Assembly (NCBI GenBank): GCA_013823625.1 | Contig: PNMM01000002.1 | Location: 724,380 to 788,379, forward strand | DNA: 64,000 nt | Direction: 5' to 3' | DNA from: Microbacterium sp. | GTDB taxonomy: Bacteria; Actinomycetota; Actinomycetes; Actinomycetales; Microbacteriaceae | Part shown: piece by piece, positions 1-8,370 of the stretch | Layout: every line of letters begins with the position of its first letter | Position numbering within the stretch: the stretch's first letter is position 1 | The notes under the pieces: generated by a model | The model's input: only the letters and a program-made list of their open reading frames with translations | Databases searched by the model: none | Told to the model about the DNA's origin: nothing | Program-made: the position numbers and the translations under genes

Positions 1-195
1 GAGGGTCCAGGCCTCGTGCGTGGCTTCATCGCTCGGCACAGGCACGGTGTGGAAGTGGTCGTAGACCCAGATCGACTCCCACCGGCCCGCGTCGGCATGC
101 AGCGCGAGGCGCTTCATCACCGCCCACTGCTCGGTCGGCTCGATGTCGACGAGGTCGTGGCGCCAGCCCTGGGGAATGAAGAGTCCGAATCGCAT
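1..195 (-). CDS. LLM class F420-type oxidoreductase, 5' end only
   Basis: This is the first 65 codons of a gene that runs off the left edge of the window. The protein begins MRFGLFIPQGW and continues with WESIWVYDHF. This is typical of the luciferase-like monooxygenase fold, in the branch that uses coenzyme F420 or a flavin. The aromatic-Asp-His motif (YDHF) lies near the cofactor site in this family. The ATG at 195 is supported by a TAGCGT box at 203-208, seven bases upstream, the leaderless layout used widely in this window. The substrate cannot be told from this fragment. Confidence 0.8.
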   Translation of the reverse strand, partial: MRFGLFIPQGWRHDLVDIEPTEQWAVMKRLALHADAGRWESIWVYDHFHTVPVPSDEATHEAWTL

Positions 196-276
196 GAGCC
201 CCACGCTACGCCGTCACTCTCTCGCACGCCGAGTAAGCGTGAACCACACGGCAGGTGGTCGATCCCGTGCTGGCCA

Positions 277-2502
277 CTAACAGCTGGTGAGGCTGAAGAC
301 ACTGCTGGTGAGCACGCCGGTGCCTCCGAGGAGAACAACGTCCTGGGCTCCGAGTTGCCCAATCTGTGCCAGCACCGCCGGTGGCACGCAGGTGCCCGGC
401 ACCACGAATAGGGGTCCGCCGACGATCCCGGCAAGCGGCGCGCCGGCGAGGGCATCGGCGAAGCCGAACCCGGTCGCCAAGTAGACGGTGTCGGCGCTGT
501 CGAACGCGGCGTCGTTGATCGCGACCGACGTCGCGAAACGGTCAGCGCCACTGAGCCGTGTGACGTTGGGTGCGCCGAGCAGTGCCTTCAGGGCGTTCTC
601 CACGGCCACGTTGACCACGCCGGTGCCTCCGGCGATGATGACCTGTTCAACACCGAGGGTGCCGAGCAGAGTTTGGGTGGCCGTGTCGATGCCGGTGCCG
701 TTTCCGTTGACCAAGATCACCGGAATTTCGGCGTTGCCTGCCGCAGCAGAAGCAGATAACGCGTCGGGGAAGTTCGCGCCGGTGGCGATGTAGGCGGTGA
801 GCGTGGTGCCTGCGGGGAACGCGTTCTCAGCAATCTCGAGTGAAGTGGCGTAGCGGTTGGCGCCAGCATCGCGGCGGATGGTGGCGCTGGGGAGCAGCGC
901 TTCGACGTCTGCCTGGACGGCTGCGGAGACCACGCCGGTGCCGCCGACGATGACGACCAGGGCGGGGTCAAGGCGCACCAATTCGTCACGAATCACCGTG
1001 GGCAAGGAGGTGGGGCTGGTCAGCAGAAGTGGACCCCCCTGGCGGGCCGCCGCGGAGGCGGCCGAGAGTGCGTCGGGGTAGTTGGTGCCGGTGGCGAGAT
1101 AGACCACTGGCACGCCGGGGTCAAGCAACGATGAGATCTCGACGGCGGTCTCGTACCGGCTGGCTCCCGCCAGACGCTCCACAGTGACGTCGATGAAGGA
1201 ACTCGCCTGGATGCGGTCGTGGCTGCCATCCGAGCGCTGCCAGACGGCGATGGTGGTGTTGGTGCCATTGGCGACCAATTGCGGAGCGTATGCGTTTTGG
1301 CCCGCGGCGGAGAGGGTCACGGGGGTGCTCCAGGTGGTGCCGTCGGTGGTGGTGGAGCTTTGAATGCGGAAGTTGCTGCCGTCGCTGCGGATCCAGATGG
1401 CGGTGGTGGTGCCGGGGCCGACCAGTTGTGCCTGGAGCGCGTCTTGGCCGGCGACGGAGACGGTGACGGGGGGGCTCCAGGGGCCTCCGCCGGTGGTGGT
1501 GGAGCTTTGAAGGCGGAAGTTGCTGCCGTCGGAGCGTTCCCAGATGGCGGTGGTGCTGGTGACGTCGGTGACCAGTTCCGGATTCCTTGCGTTTTGTCCG
1601 GGGTCGGAAAGGGTGACGGGGGTGCTCCAGGGGTCGCCGTTGGTGGTGGTGGAGCTTTGGATGCGGTTGTTGCTGCCGTCGTTGCGGGTCCAGATGGCGG
1701 TGGTGGTGGCGCCGTCGGTGGCCAGTTGCGGATCGGACGCGCGTTGTCCGGAGTCGGAGAGATTGACGGGGGTGCTCCAGGGGTCGCCGTTGGTGGTGGT
1801 GGAGCTTTGAATGCGGTCGTTGCTGCCGTCGTTGCTGCCGTCGTTGCGGGTCCAGATGGCGGTGGTGGTGGTGCCGTTGGTGGCCAGTTGCGGATCGAAT
1901 GCGCTTTGTCCGGGGTCGGAGAGGGTGACGGGGGTGCTCCAGGGGTCGCCGTTGGTGGTGGTGGAGCTTTGAATGCGGTCGTTGCTGCCGTCGTTGCGGG
2001 TCCAGATGGCGGTGGTGGTGACGTCGGGGAGACCGCTGAGGCCGTCGGTGACCAGTTGCACCTGGACCGCGTCTTCGCCGGGGTCGGAGATGGTGACGGG
2101 GGTGCTCCAGGTGGTGCCGTCGGTGGTGGTGGAGCTTTGAATGAGGAAGTTGGCACCGTCGAAGCCGGACCAGATAGCGGTCGAGGTGGTGCCGTCGGTG
2201 GCCAGTTTCGCCCCGGTCGCGTCTTGGCCGGCGACGGAGATGGTGACGGGGGTGCTCCAGGTGGTGCCGTCGGTGGTGGTGGAGCTTTGAATGCGGAAGT
2301 TGCTGCCGTCGAAGCGGGTCCAGATTGCGGTGGTGGTGGTGCCGTCGGTGACCAGTTGCGGATCGAATGCCCCTCCCCCGGGGTCGGAGATGGTGACGGG
2401 GGCATCCCAGGCGTCCGCGGCCGCATTGGCAGAGCCGGCGGTACCGAGCGTGACGGCAAGAACCACGGTTGCGGCAAGGGCGAGACGGCGATGAACGATC
2501 AC
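277..2502 (-). CDS. Secreted eight-repeat (Asp-box-like) protein with three cell-wall-binding type 2 repeats
   Basis: The product is 741 residues. It has a Sec signal peptide (RRLALAATVVLAVTLG, ending ANAA), then eight repeats of about 50 residues. Each repeat reads roughly PVTxSDPGQxAxxPQLxTDG..TAIWTR.DGSNxRIQSS, followed by TTTDGTTWS, a degenerate Asp-box. The last 300 residues hold three CW_binding_2-like repeats (RLAGASRYETAVEIS, RRDAGANRYATSLEIA, RLSGADRFATSVAI). The protein is probably a surface-anchored eight-bladed beta-propeller; that is inference. The GTG start at 2502 is fixed by AGGAGG at 2510-2515, seven bases upstream. It is a paralogue of the gene at 3717-5927. The DNA repeats are nearly identical, which keeps long false frames open on the other strand. 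Confidence 0.85.
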   Translation of the reverse strand: MIVHRRLALAATVVLAVTLGTAGSANAAADAWDAPVTISDPGGGAFDPQLVTDGTTTTAIWTRFDGSNFRIQSSTTTDGTTWSTPVTISVAGQDATGAKLATDGTTSTAIWSGFDGANFLIQSSTTTDGTTWSTPVTISDPGEDAVQVQLVTDGLSGLPDVTTTAIWTRNDGSNDRIQSSTTTNGDPWSTPVTLSDPGQSAFDPQLATNGTTTTAIWTRNDGSNDGSNDRIQSSTTTNGDPWSTPVNLSDSGQRASDPQLATDGATTTAIWTRNDGSNNRIQSSTTTNGDPWSTPVTLSDPGQNARNPELVTDVTSTTAIWERSDGSNFRLQSSTTTGGGPWSPPVTVSVAGQDALQAQLVGPGTTTAIWIRSDGSNFRIQSSTTTDGTTWSTPVTLSAAGQNAYAPQLVANGTNTTIAVWQRSDGSHDRIQASSFIDVTVERLAGASRYETAVEISSLLDPGVPVVYLATGTNYPDALSAASAAARQGGPLLLTSPTSLPTVIRDELVRLDPALVVIVGGTGVVSAAVQADVEALLPSATIRRDAGANRYATSLEIAENAFPAGTTLTAYIATGANFPDALSASAAAGNAEIPVILVNGNGTGIDTATQTLLGTLGVEQVIIAGGTGVVNVAVENALKALLGAPNVTRLSGADRFATSVAINDAAFDSADTVYLATGFGFADALAGAPLAGIVGGPLFVVPGTCVPPAVLAQIGQLGAQDVVLLGGTGVLTSSVFSLTSC
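1186..2415 (-). repeat. Eight tandem coding repeats of about 150 bp
   Basis: Eight imperfect units of roughly 150 bp encode the propeller-like half of the secreted protein. Neighbouring units share long identical tracts, such as the stretches encoding RIQSSTTTNGDPWS. The fourth unit carries an extra in-frame 12-bp duplication (GTTGCTGCCGTC at 1819-1830 and 1831-1842), which inserts DGSN. The near identity suggests recent expansion or gene conversion. Confidence 0.85.
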
Positions 2503-2606
2503 GAGCGGGCCTCCTGGCTAGGCAGATGCGCTGAACGTATCAGGATTGAACACGGTTCAGTAGTGGCAGGGGGTCGGCGCCACTTCGGCGACACCGGTGA
2601 TTCGCG

Positions 2607-3683
2607 CTAGGGGCGGTTGAGCTCCTCGCCCACGATCTCGATAAACGCGTCGATGTCTGCCTCGGTCGTGTCGAAGGCGCACATCCAGCGCACTTCGCCG
2701 CGGGCGCGATCCCAGTCGTAGAAGCGCACGCGCTCGCGAATCCGGTCGGCGACGTCGTTGGCCACGAGTGCAAAGACGGCATTGGCTTGCGTCTGCTGGC
2801 TGAAGCCGAGCGACCCGGCGGGTACGTCGCCGGCGGCGAGCATCCCCTCGAGGCCCGATCGAAGGCGCGCCGCCATCGCGTTGGCGTGGCTGGCCGAGCG
2901 GATGCCGAGACCCTCATCGAAGAGCGTCAACAGCTGGGCCGAGATGAAGCGCATCTTGCTCGCGAGCTGCATGTTCATCTTGCGCAGGTAGATGAGCCCA
3001 TCGACGCGGTCGGGGTTGATCACGACGATCGCCTCGGCGCCGAGCAGGCCATTCTTGGTGCCGCCGAGCGAGAGAATGTCGACCCCGGCGTCGGCGGTGA
3101 ACGCGCGCAGGCTCGTGCCGAGGGCGGCGGCGGCGTTCCAGACGCGGGCTCCGTCGAGGTGCAGGGCCATGCCGTTCTCGTGGGCGTAGTCGGCGAGGGC
3201 GCGCACTTCGGCAGGCGTGTAGACCGTGCCCACTTCGGTGGTGTTCGTGATGCTCACGGCAAGGGGCTGTGCGCGGTGCTCGTCGCCCCAACCCCAGGCT
3301 TCGGTCGCCACGAGCTCGGGGGTGAGCTTGCCGTCGGGGGTGGGTACGGTGAAGAGCTTGAGGCCGCTCACGCGCTCGGGCGCGCCGCCCTCATCGGTGT
3401 GAATGTGCGCGGTGCCACTCGCGACCACGGCACCCCAGCGCGGCATGAGCGCCGTGAGCGAGAGCACGTTGGCTCCCGTGCCGTTGAAGACCGGAAAAAC
3501 TTCGGCCTGCGCGCCAAACTCGGCCTTCACGACCTCGGCAAGCCGGGCCGTGTACTGGTCTTCGCCGTAGGCGATCTGGTGGCCGCCGTTCGCGTCGGCA
3601 ATCGCAGCGAGCACCTCGGGGTGCACGCCGGCGTAGTTGTCGCTTGCGAAGCCGCGGTAGTTGGTGTCGTGGATGCGGGTCAC
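2607..3683 (-). CDS. Threonine aldolase family protein (PLP, beta-eliminating lyase fold)
   Basis: The product is a 358-residue PLP enzyme of the low-specificity threonine aldolase family, which splits threonine or allo-threonine to glycine and acetaldehyde. It opens with the family pattern RGFASDNYAGVHPEVL. It also has HLDGARVWNAA, whose Asp binds the pyridine nitrogen, and SLGGTKNG, whose Lys forms the Schiff base. I chose the GTG at 3683 rather than the GTG at 3701 because the conserved N-terminus begins there and a GAGAAT box lies six bases upstream. It sits alone between two unrelated secreted paralogues. Aldolase family: confident. Exact amino-acid substrate: not resolved. Confidence 0.85.
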   Translation of the reverse strand: MTRIHDTNYRGFASDNYAGVHPEVLAAIADANGGHQIAYGEDQYTARLAEVVKAEFGAQAEVFPVFNGTGANVLSLTALMPRWGAVVASGTAHIHTDEGGAPERVSGLKLFTVPTPDGKLTPELVATEAWGWGDEHRAQPLAVSITNTTEVGTVYTPAEVRALADYAHENGMALHLDGARVWNAAAALGTSLRAFTADAGVDILSLGGTKNGLLGAEAIVVINPDRVDGLIYLRKMNMQLASKMRFISAQLLTLFDEGLGIRSASHANAMAARLRSGLEGMLAAGDVPAGSLGFSQQTQANAVFALVANDVADRIRERVRFYDWDRARGEVRWMCAFDTTEADIDAFIEIVGEELNRP

Positions 3684-3716
3684 GGGCCTATTCTCTCGCA
3701 CCCACGTGGGCGAGGC

Positions 3717-5927
3717 CTAACAGGCGGTCAGGCTCGCAACGCTGGTGCTCAGCACGCCCGTGCCGCCGAGCAGTACAACGAACCGCGTACCGAGAGCGCT
3801 GAGATCCGTGAGCACAGCGGGCGGCACGCATGTGGGCGGAACCACATACAGGGGAGCGCCCGCGTTGCCCGCAAGCGCGGCCCCCGCGAGCGCGTCAGCG
3901 AACCCGAGACCCGTGGCGAGAAACACCGTGTCGGCGCTGGTGAACGCGTCGCCGTTGATTGCGACAGAGGTTTCGTACCGATTGGCTCCGCTGAGTCGTA
4001 CGACATTCGACTCTCCCAAGATGGCCTTGAGCGAGCTCTCCATCGTCGTGGTGACCACGCCCGTGCCGCCCGCAATGACCACGTCGGTGACCCCGAGCGT
4101 TGTCAGCAAGTCTTGGGTCTCACTGTCGATGCCAGGGCCGGTTCCGTTGACCAAGATGACAGGAACGCCGGCGGCGCCGGCGGCGGCAGATGCCGAGAGG
4201 GCGTCGGGAAAGTTGGCCCCCGTTGCGATGTAGGCCGTAGTGGTGGTGTCTTCGGCGAAGGCTCTCTCGGCGATGATGCGCGACGTCGCATAACGGTTGG
4301 CGCCAGCATCCCGTCTGACCGTTGCCGACGGCAGCGCCAACTGAACGGCAGCTTCGACATCTGCCGAGACCACGCCCGTGCGGCCCGCGATCACCACGAG
4401 GGCGGGATTGAGGCGGACCAGTTCGTCACGCACCACTGTGGGGAGCGACGTTGGAGTGGTGAGCAAGAGGGGCCCACCTTGCACCGCGGCCGCCGACGCG
4501 GCAGAGAGGGCATCGGGATAGTTGGTGCCAGTCGCGAGATAGACCACGGGCACGTTGGGGTCGAAGACCGAAGAGATTGCGACCGAGGTCTCGTAACGGT
4601 TGTTCCCCGCAAGACGGGCGGGGAAGAGTTCCGTGAACGAACTCGCCTCAATTCGCCGGTTGCTGCCGTCGGAGACTGACCAGACGATCGTAGTTTCGGT
4701 GCCGTCGGTGACCACTTGCGGCCCTTCGGCGTCTTGTCCGGAAGGGGAGAGCGTGGCGGGTGTGCTCCAGGTGGTGCCGCCGTTGGTGGAGGCGGCTGCC
4801 TGAACTCGTGAGTTGTTGCCGTCGGAGACTGACCAGACGATGGTGGTGGTGGTGCCGTCGGTAACCACCTGCGGCTCTTTGGCGTCTTGTCCGGAGGGGG
4901 AGAGCGTGGCGGTCGTGCTCCAGGTGGTGCCGCCGTTGGTTGTGGACCGGGTCTGGATTCGCTCGTTGCTGCCGTCGTATCGGCGCCAGATGGCGGTGAT
5001 GGTGGTGCCGTCGGTGGCCACCTGCGGGTCGTATGCGTCCTGGCCGGAGGGGGAAAGGGTGGCGGGTGTGCTCCAGGTGGTGCCGCCGTCGATTGAGGAC
5101 GCGGCTTGGATGCGGGAGTTGCTGCCGTCGTATCGGCGCCAGATGGCGGTGATGGTGGTGCCGTCGGTGACCACGTGCGGCTGACCAGCCCCCTGTCTTG
5201 GGGCTGAGAGGTTCGTTGCTGGACCCCACGTGGCGCCGCCGTTGATGGAGGTCCGGGATTGGATGCGAAAGTTGCTGCCGTCGTAGCGGCTCCAGACGGC
5301 GGTGATCCTCTCACCATCCGTCACCAGCTTCGGGTTGGAAGCACTCTGGCCGGCATCAGAGAGAGCCACCGGAACCCCCCAGGTGAGACCACCATCAGTA
5401 GACGAGGTCGCCTGAACGCGGAGGCTGATTCCGTCGTCGGACTGGCTCCAGAGGGCTGTGATGGTGGTGCCGTCGGTGACTAGTTGTGGGTCGAATGCGT
5501 TTTCTCCGGGAGCGGAGAGAGTGGCGGGGTTGCTCCAGGTACTGCCGCCATTGGCCGATGATGTGGCTTGGATGCGAAAGTCGCCGAAGACCCACAGTGC
5601 GGTGATGGTGGTGCCGTCGGTGACTACACGCGGGTCCCACGCGGCCTGCCCGAAGGGCGACAGGGGGTTGGGTGAGGGGCTCCAGGAGGTGCCACCATCC
5701 GTCGACGATGCTGCGTGAATACGGTTCGAGCCCAAGTTGCCAGCCCAAACCGTCGTCATCGTGTTGCCGTCACTGACTATCCATGGTTGGGATGAATCCT
5801 GTCCCGGGGCTGACAGTGTGACAGGGGCTCTCCACACTCCCACGGCAGCGCCGGCGGGAATCGATGGGGTGAGCACGAGGGCACCCAGCAGTGCAAGTGC
5901 GAGGGACGACCGAGAAAGACGGCGCAT
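3717..5927 (-). CDS. Secreted eight-repeat (BNR/Asp-box) protein with three cell-wall-binding type 2 repeats
   Basis: The product is 736 residues: a signal peptide (SSLALALLGALVLTPS, ending AGAA), eight repeats of about 50 residues, and three CW_binding_2-like repeats. The repeats carry clearer Asp-boxes than the paralogue, for example SSTDGGTSWS, SSIDGGTTWS and STNGGTTWS, the turn motif of sialidase-type propellers. This suggests an eight-bladed propeller fixed to the envelope. No catalytic residues of a sialidase could be recognised, so a structural or binding role is as likely as an enzymatic one. The ATG at 5927 is preceded by GGAAGG eight bases upstream. Compared with the gene at 277-2502, the domain order and repeat number are the same but the repeats have diverged. 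Confidence 0.85.
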   Translation of the reverse strand: MRRLSRSSLALALLGALVLTPSIPAGAAVGVWRAPVTLSAPGQDSSQPWIVSDGNTMTTVWAGNLGSNRIHAASSTDGGTSWSPSPNPLSPFGQAAWDPRVVTDGTTITALWVFGDFRIQATSSANGGSTWSNPATLSAPGENAFDPQLVTDGTTITALWSQSDDGISLRVQATSSTDGGLTWGVPVALSDAGQSASNPKLVTDGERITAVWSRYDGSNFRIQSRTSINGGATWGPATNLSAPRQGAGQPHVVTDGTTITAIWRRYDGSNSRIQAASSIDGGTTWSTPATLSPSGQDAYDPQVATDGTTITAIWRRYDGSNERIQTRSTTNGGTTWSTTATLSPSGQDAKEPQVVTDGTTTTIVWSVSDGNNSRVQAAASTNGGTTWSTPATLSPSGQDAEGPQVVTDGTETTIVWSVSDGSNRRIEASSFTELFPARLAGNNRYETSVAISSVFDPNVPVVYLATGTNYPDALSAASAAAVQGGPLLLTTPTSLPTVVRDELVRLNPALVVIAGRTGVVSADVEAAVQLALPSATVRRDAGANRYATSRIIAERAFAEDTTTTAYIATGANFPDALSASAAAGAAGVPVILVNGTGPGIDSETQDLLTTLGVTDVVIAGGTGVVTTTMESSLKAILGESNVVRLSGANRYETSVAINGDAFTSADTVFLATGLGFADALAGAALAGNAGAPLYVVPPTCVPPAVLTDLSALGTRFVVLLGGTGVLSTSVASLTAC
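4628..5845 (-). repeat. Eight tandem coding repeats of about 150 bp
   Basis: Eight diverged units encode the Asp-box half of the secreted protein. The three or four units nearest the cell-wall-binding part are the most alike (TPATLSPSGQDA recurs), so homogenisation appears stronger at that end. Confidence 0.8.
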
Positions 5928-6029
5928 CGTGACTACCTTCCGGAAAGTTGTCTGACGCTAACACCCGAACGATGGGGCGAGAGCACGTCTTTCCTCAGGC
6001 GAGGTTGCCTGATTCTCGGTAGTGGTGGG

Positions 6030-6743
6030 CTATTGCTCGACGTGAGAAAGTTCGACGAGTGCGCCGTTGAGTTGCTCGTGGTCGACCGACCACAGTGCCG
6101 CGCAGGCCGCCGCAAGGTCGTCGACCGCGCCGGCCTCATCAAGCGCCCCGACGACAAACGTGACGGCTGCGGTGGGGGTGCCCTTGGTGCGCCAGCCGCT
6201 CGCGAGCGCCTGCACCCAGGTTTCGGCCGCCGACTTGAGGGTGACGTAGTTGGCCATTCCCCACTTCGGCTGGGCGACGGATGCGGAGCTCACGATCGCC
6301 AACCGCCCCGCGCTCGACGCGCTGAGGTCGTCGCGTAGCTCGCGGCTGACGACCCGCAGGGTAGTGAGAACGCGGCGCTCGAGCCACGCAAAGTCGTCGG
6401 GGTCTGAGCCGCCGCGCCACCCACCCACGAGGTGCAGCAGACCGTCGATGCTCGGCCGGCGGTCGCGCAGTGCGGCCGCCCACGCGCTCACCGCGGCCGG
6501 GTCGGCGAGGTCGACGACCGCGGTCTCGGCCGCATCCACGTCGACAAGTGACTCTGCTCGTGAGCCCACGGCAACGACGTGCGCGCCCGCGGCGGTGAGG
6601 GCCGCGCATACCGCGCGGCCACCCACCCCTCCCGCACCGGCCACCACGACGGTGCGGTCTGAAGCGCCCGATCCCGCACTGTTCGACGTCGCCGGGCCGC
6701 TCGAACCCTTCACGCTCTTCGGCTCGTCAGCGGCGATGCTCAC
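6030..6743 (-). CDS. Short-chain dehydrogenase/reductase family protein
   Basis: The product is a 237-residue SDR. After a low-complexity start of about 28 residues rich in Ser and Gly, VVVAGAGGVGGRAV forms the nucleotide-binding turn. LHLVGGW stands where many SDRs have NAG. SSASVAQPKWGMANYVTLKSA supplies the Ser and the Tyr-x3-Lys dyad. The GTG start overlaps the stop of the DUF6421-like gene (6740-8212) by four bases (GTGA), so the two are probably translationally coupled and act together. The substrate is unknown. Confidence 0.75.
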   Translation of the reverse strand: MSIAADEPKSVKGSSGPATSNSAGSGASDRTVVVAGAGGVGGRAVCAALTAAGAHVVAVGSRAESLVDVDAAETAVVDLADPAAVSAWAAALRDRRPSIDGLLHLVGGWRGGSDPDDFAWLERRVLTTLRVVSRELRDDLSASSAGRLAIVSSASVAQPKWGMANYVTLKSAAETWVQALASGWRTKGTPTAAVTFVVGALDEAGAVDDLAAACAALWSVDHEQLNGALVELSHVEQ

Positions 6744-8212
6744 GCATCGCCGCCCGTGATGCCCGCGGTCGACTCGATAACCTGCGCCATCTTCTTGGTG
6801 AGGGCTTCGTAGAACATCGAGAGCGGAAACTCGTCGTCGAGCACGAGGTCGGTGTAGCCCTTGAGCGGGCCGGCAAGCACCTCGTCACTCAGGCCACGCG
6901 CCCACACCGAAGCGGGGTGCGGCGTGAGCGTGCCCGACACGAGCTCGTAGGCCTTGAGCCAGTGCACGGCCTTCGGGCGGTCAATCGAGGCCCAGTAGAG
7001 CTCGTTGATGGCGTCAGAGAGCGAGACGACGACGTCGGGCACGGCATCCCAGTCGATGGCGAGCTGGGTGTCTGTCCAGTGCAGCACACCCTTCTGGTGC
7101 ATCCACGCAAACAACAACTGGCCGCCGACGGCGTCATAGTTGCGCACGCGCGTGCCCGAGATGGCGAACCGGAAGATGCGGTCGAAGATCACCGCGTATT
7201 GCACCAGTCGCGCGTGCTGCCGCGTGATGTCATCGGTGTCGTCGGCGCGCCACAACGCAACGGCCTCACGGAACGCGGTCAAGTCGCAGCGCAGTTCTTC
7301 GAGCGTGTAAAGGAAGAACGGCATGCGCTGCTTGATCATGAACGGGTCGAACGGCAGGTCGCCGCGCATGTGGGCGCGGTCGTGAATCATGTCCCACATG
7401 ACGAACGTGCGCTCGGCGAGCTGCTGGTCGGTCAGCAGTTCGAGCGCGTCGGCCGGAAGCTCGAGCTTCGTGATCTCTGCGGCGGCGCGCACCACGCGGC
7501 GGTAGCGCGCGGCCTCGCGGTCGGCGAAGATCGCGCCCCACGTGAAGGTCGGCAACTGTGCGGGAGTGCCCTCGGGTGCGCCCGCCGGCACGCGGGGCGT
7601 GACGGCGACCGACTCGGGAAACAGCACGGCCGAGTTGGTGTCGTAGCCCGGCGTGAAGTCGGCAAACCGCAAGCCGAGGTAGAGCGCGTTGCCGTAGGCG
7701 CCGGCCTCGAGCGCTGCGACGAAGTCGGGCCAGATGACCTCGAAGACCACGGCCTCGACAAGCCGGTCAGCCGAACCGTTCTGCGTGTACATGGGGAACA
7801 CGACGAGGTGCGCCACACCGTCGCGACGCTCGCGGGCCGGGTGGAAGGCGTCGAGCGCGTCGTAGAAGTCGGGCACGACGAAGCCACTGTCAGCCCAGCG
7901 CTCGAAGTCGATCGCGCACGCCATCAAGTAATCGGCGTCGTGCGGAATCAGCGGAGCGAAGTGGCGCAGGGAAGCGGCGATCTCGGCAACGTGGCCCGCG
8001 GCAGCGGCGTGGTCATCGGTGTTCGGGATGCTGCCGTCGTGTACCTGCATCGGGCGCAGCGCCTCGGCGGCGAGTTTGAGGCGCGACCATGCCGGGTCGG
8101 CCACGATCTGCGCGCTCGTGAGTGCAGCATCCGTCGCCGCGCGGAGGGCGTCTTCGACGACCTCGGGCTCTCCGATGATGGTGGTGCTGCGCGTCGCGGT
8201 GGTCTCGGTCAT
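6740..8212 (-). CDS. DUF6421-like protein of unknown function
   Basis: The product is a soluble-looking protein of 490 residues that resembles the actinobacterial DUF6421 family as I remember it. No cofactor motif can be named. Visible clusters that could bind metal are MWDMIHDRAHMRGDLPFDP and WMHQKGVLHW, both rich in His and Asp. There are no membrane segments. The start is clear: AGGAGG lies just upstream of the ATG at 8212. It heads a two-gene operon with the SDR at 6030-6743 (four-base overlap), so it may share a pathway with that oxidoreductase. The function is unassigned. Confidence 0.65.
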   Translation of the reverse strand: MTETTATRSTTIIGEPEVVEDALRAATDAALTSAQIVADPAWSRLKLAAEALRPMQVHDGSIPNTDDHAAAAGHVAEIAASLRHFAPLIPHDADYLMACAIDFERWADSGFVVPDFYDALDAFHPARERRDGVAHLVVFPMYTQNGSADRLVEAVVFEVIWPDFVAALEAGAYGNALYLGLRFADFTPGYDTNSAVLFPESVAVTPRVPAGAPEGTPAQLPTFTWGAIFADREAARYRRVVRAAAEITKLELPADALELLTDQQLAERTFVMWDMIHDRAHMRGDLPFDPFMIKQRMPFFLYTLEELRCDLTAFREAVALWRADDTDDITRQHARLVQYAVIFDRIFRFAISGTRVRNYDAVGGQLLFAWMHQKGVLHWTDTQLAIDWDAVPDVVVSLSDAINELYWASIDRPKAVHWLKAYELVSGTLTPHPASVWARGLSDEVLAGPLKGYTDLVLDDEFPLSMFYEALTKKMAQVIESTAGITGGDA

Positions 8213-8267
8213 GGTGTCCCTCCTTCGTCGAATCAGGTGAATGCAGACTCACCCATGAGCCTAAGCA

Positions 8268-8347
8268 CGCAACCGCCGCTTGTGGTTGTGAAGGGCGCAC
8301 AAAACTTGCGCGAACGCCCAGATTCACGCGCACAAACGGCGGTTGCG
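8268..8347. repeat. Inverted repeat with 17-bp arms in an intergenic region
   Basis: The arms CGCAACCGCCGCTTGTG (8268-8284) and CACAAACGGCGGTTGCG (8331-8347) pair at 16 of 17 positions, and a G-T pair would fill the last in RNA. The 46-base loop holds a smaller repeat, GCGCA with TGCGC. The element lies between the stop of the lipoprotein gene (8371) and the start of the DUF6421-like gene (8212), both on the minus strand. It could be a terminator without a T tract or a regulatory fold. Confidence 0.7.
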
Positions 8348-8370
8348 CCCGACGGGACGCGCGGGATGCC

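Noticed and set aside
1219..2610. Long plus-strand frame of 463 codons over the first secreted gene
   Set aside because: It is a Gly/Val/Ala-rich mirror of the repeats on the other strand, with no ribosome site or family. The minus-strand gene has a signal peptide, repeats and AGGAGG.
2787..4679. 630-codon plus-strand frame
   Set aside because: It spans the threonine aldolase and half of the second secreted gene in antisense. Its His/Arg/Gly-rich translation matches nothing, while both minus-strand genes have clear motifs.
5995..6012. Hairpin TCAGGC/GCCTGA as a terminator of the SDR gene
   Set aside because: The stem is only six pairs and, in the direction of the SDR transcript, is followed by purines rather than T.
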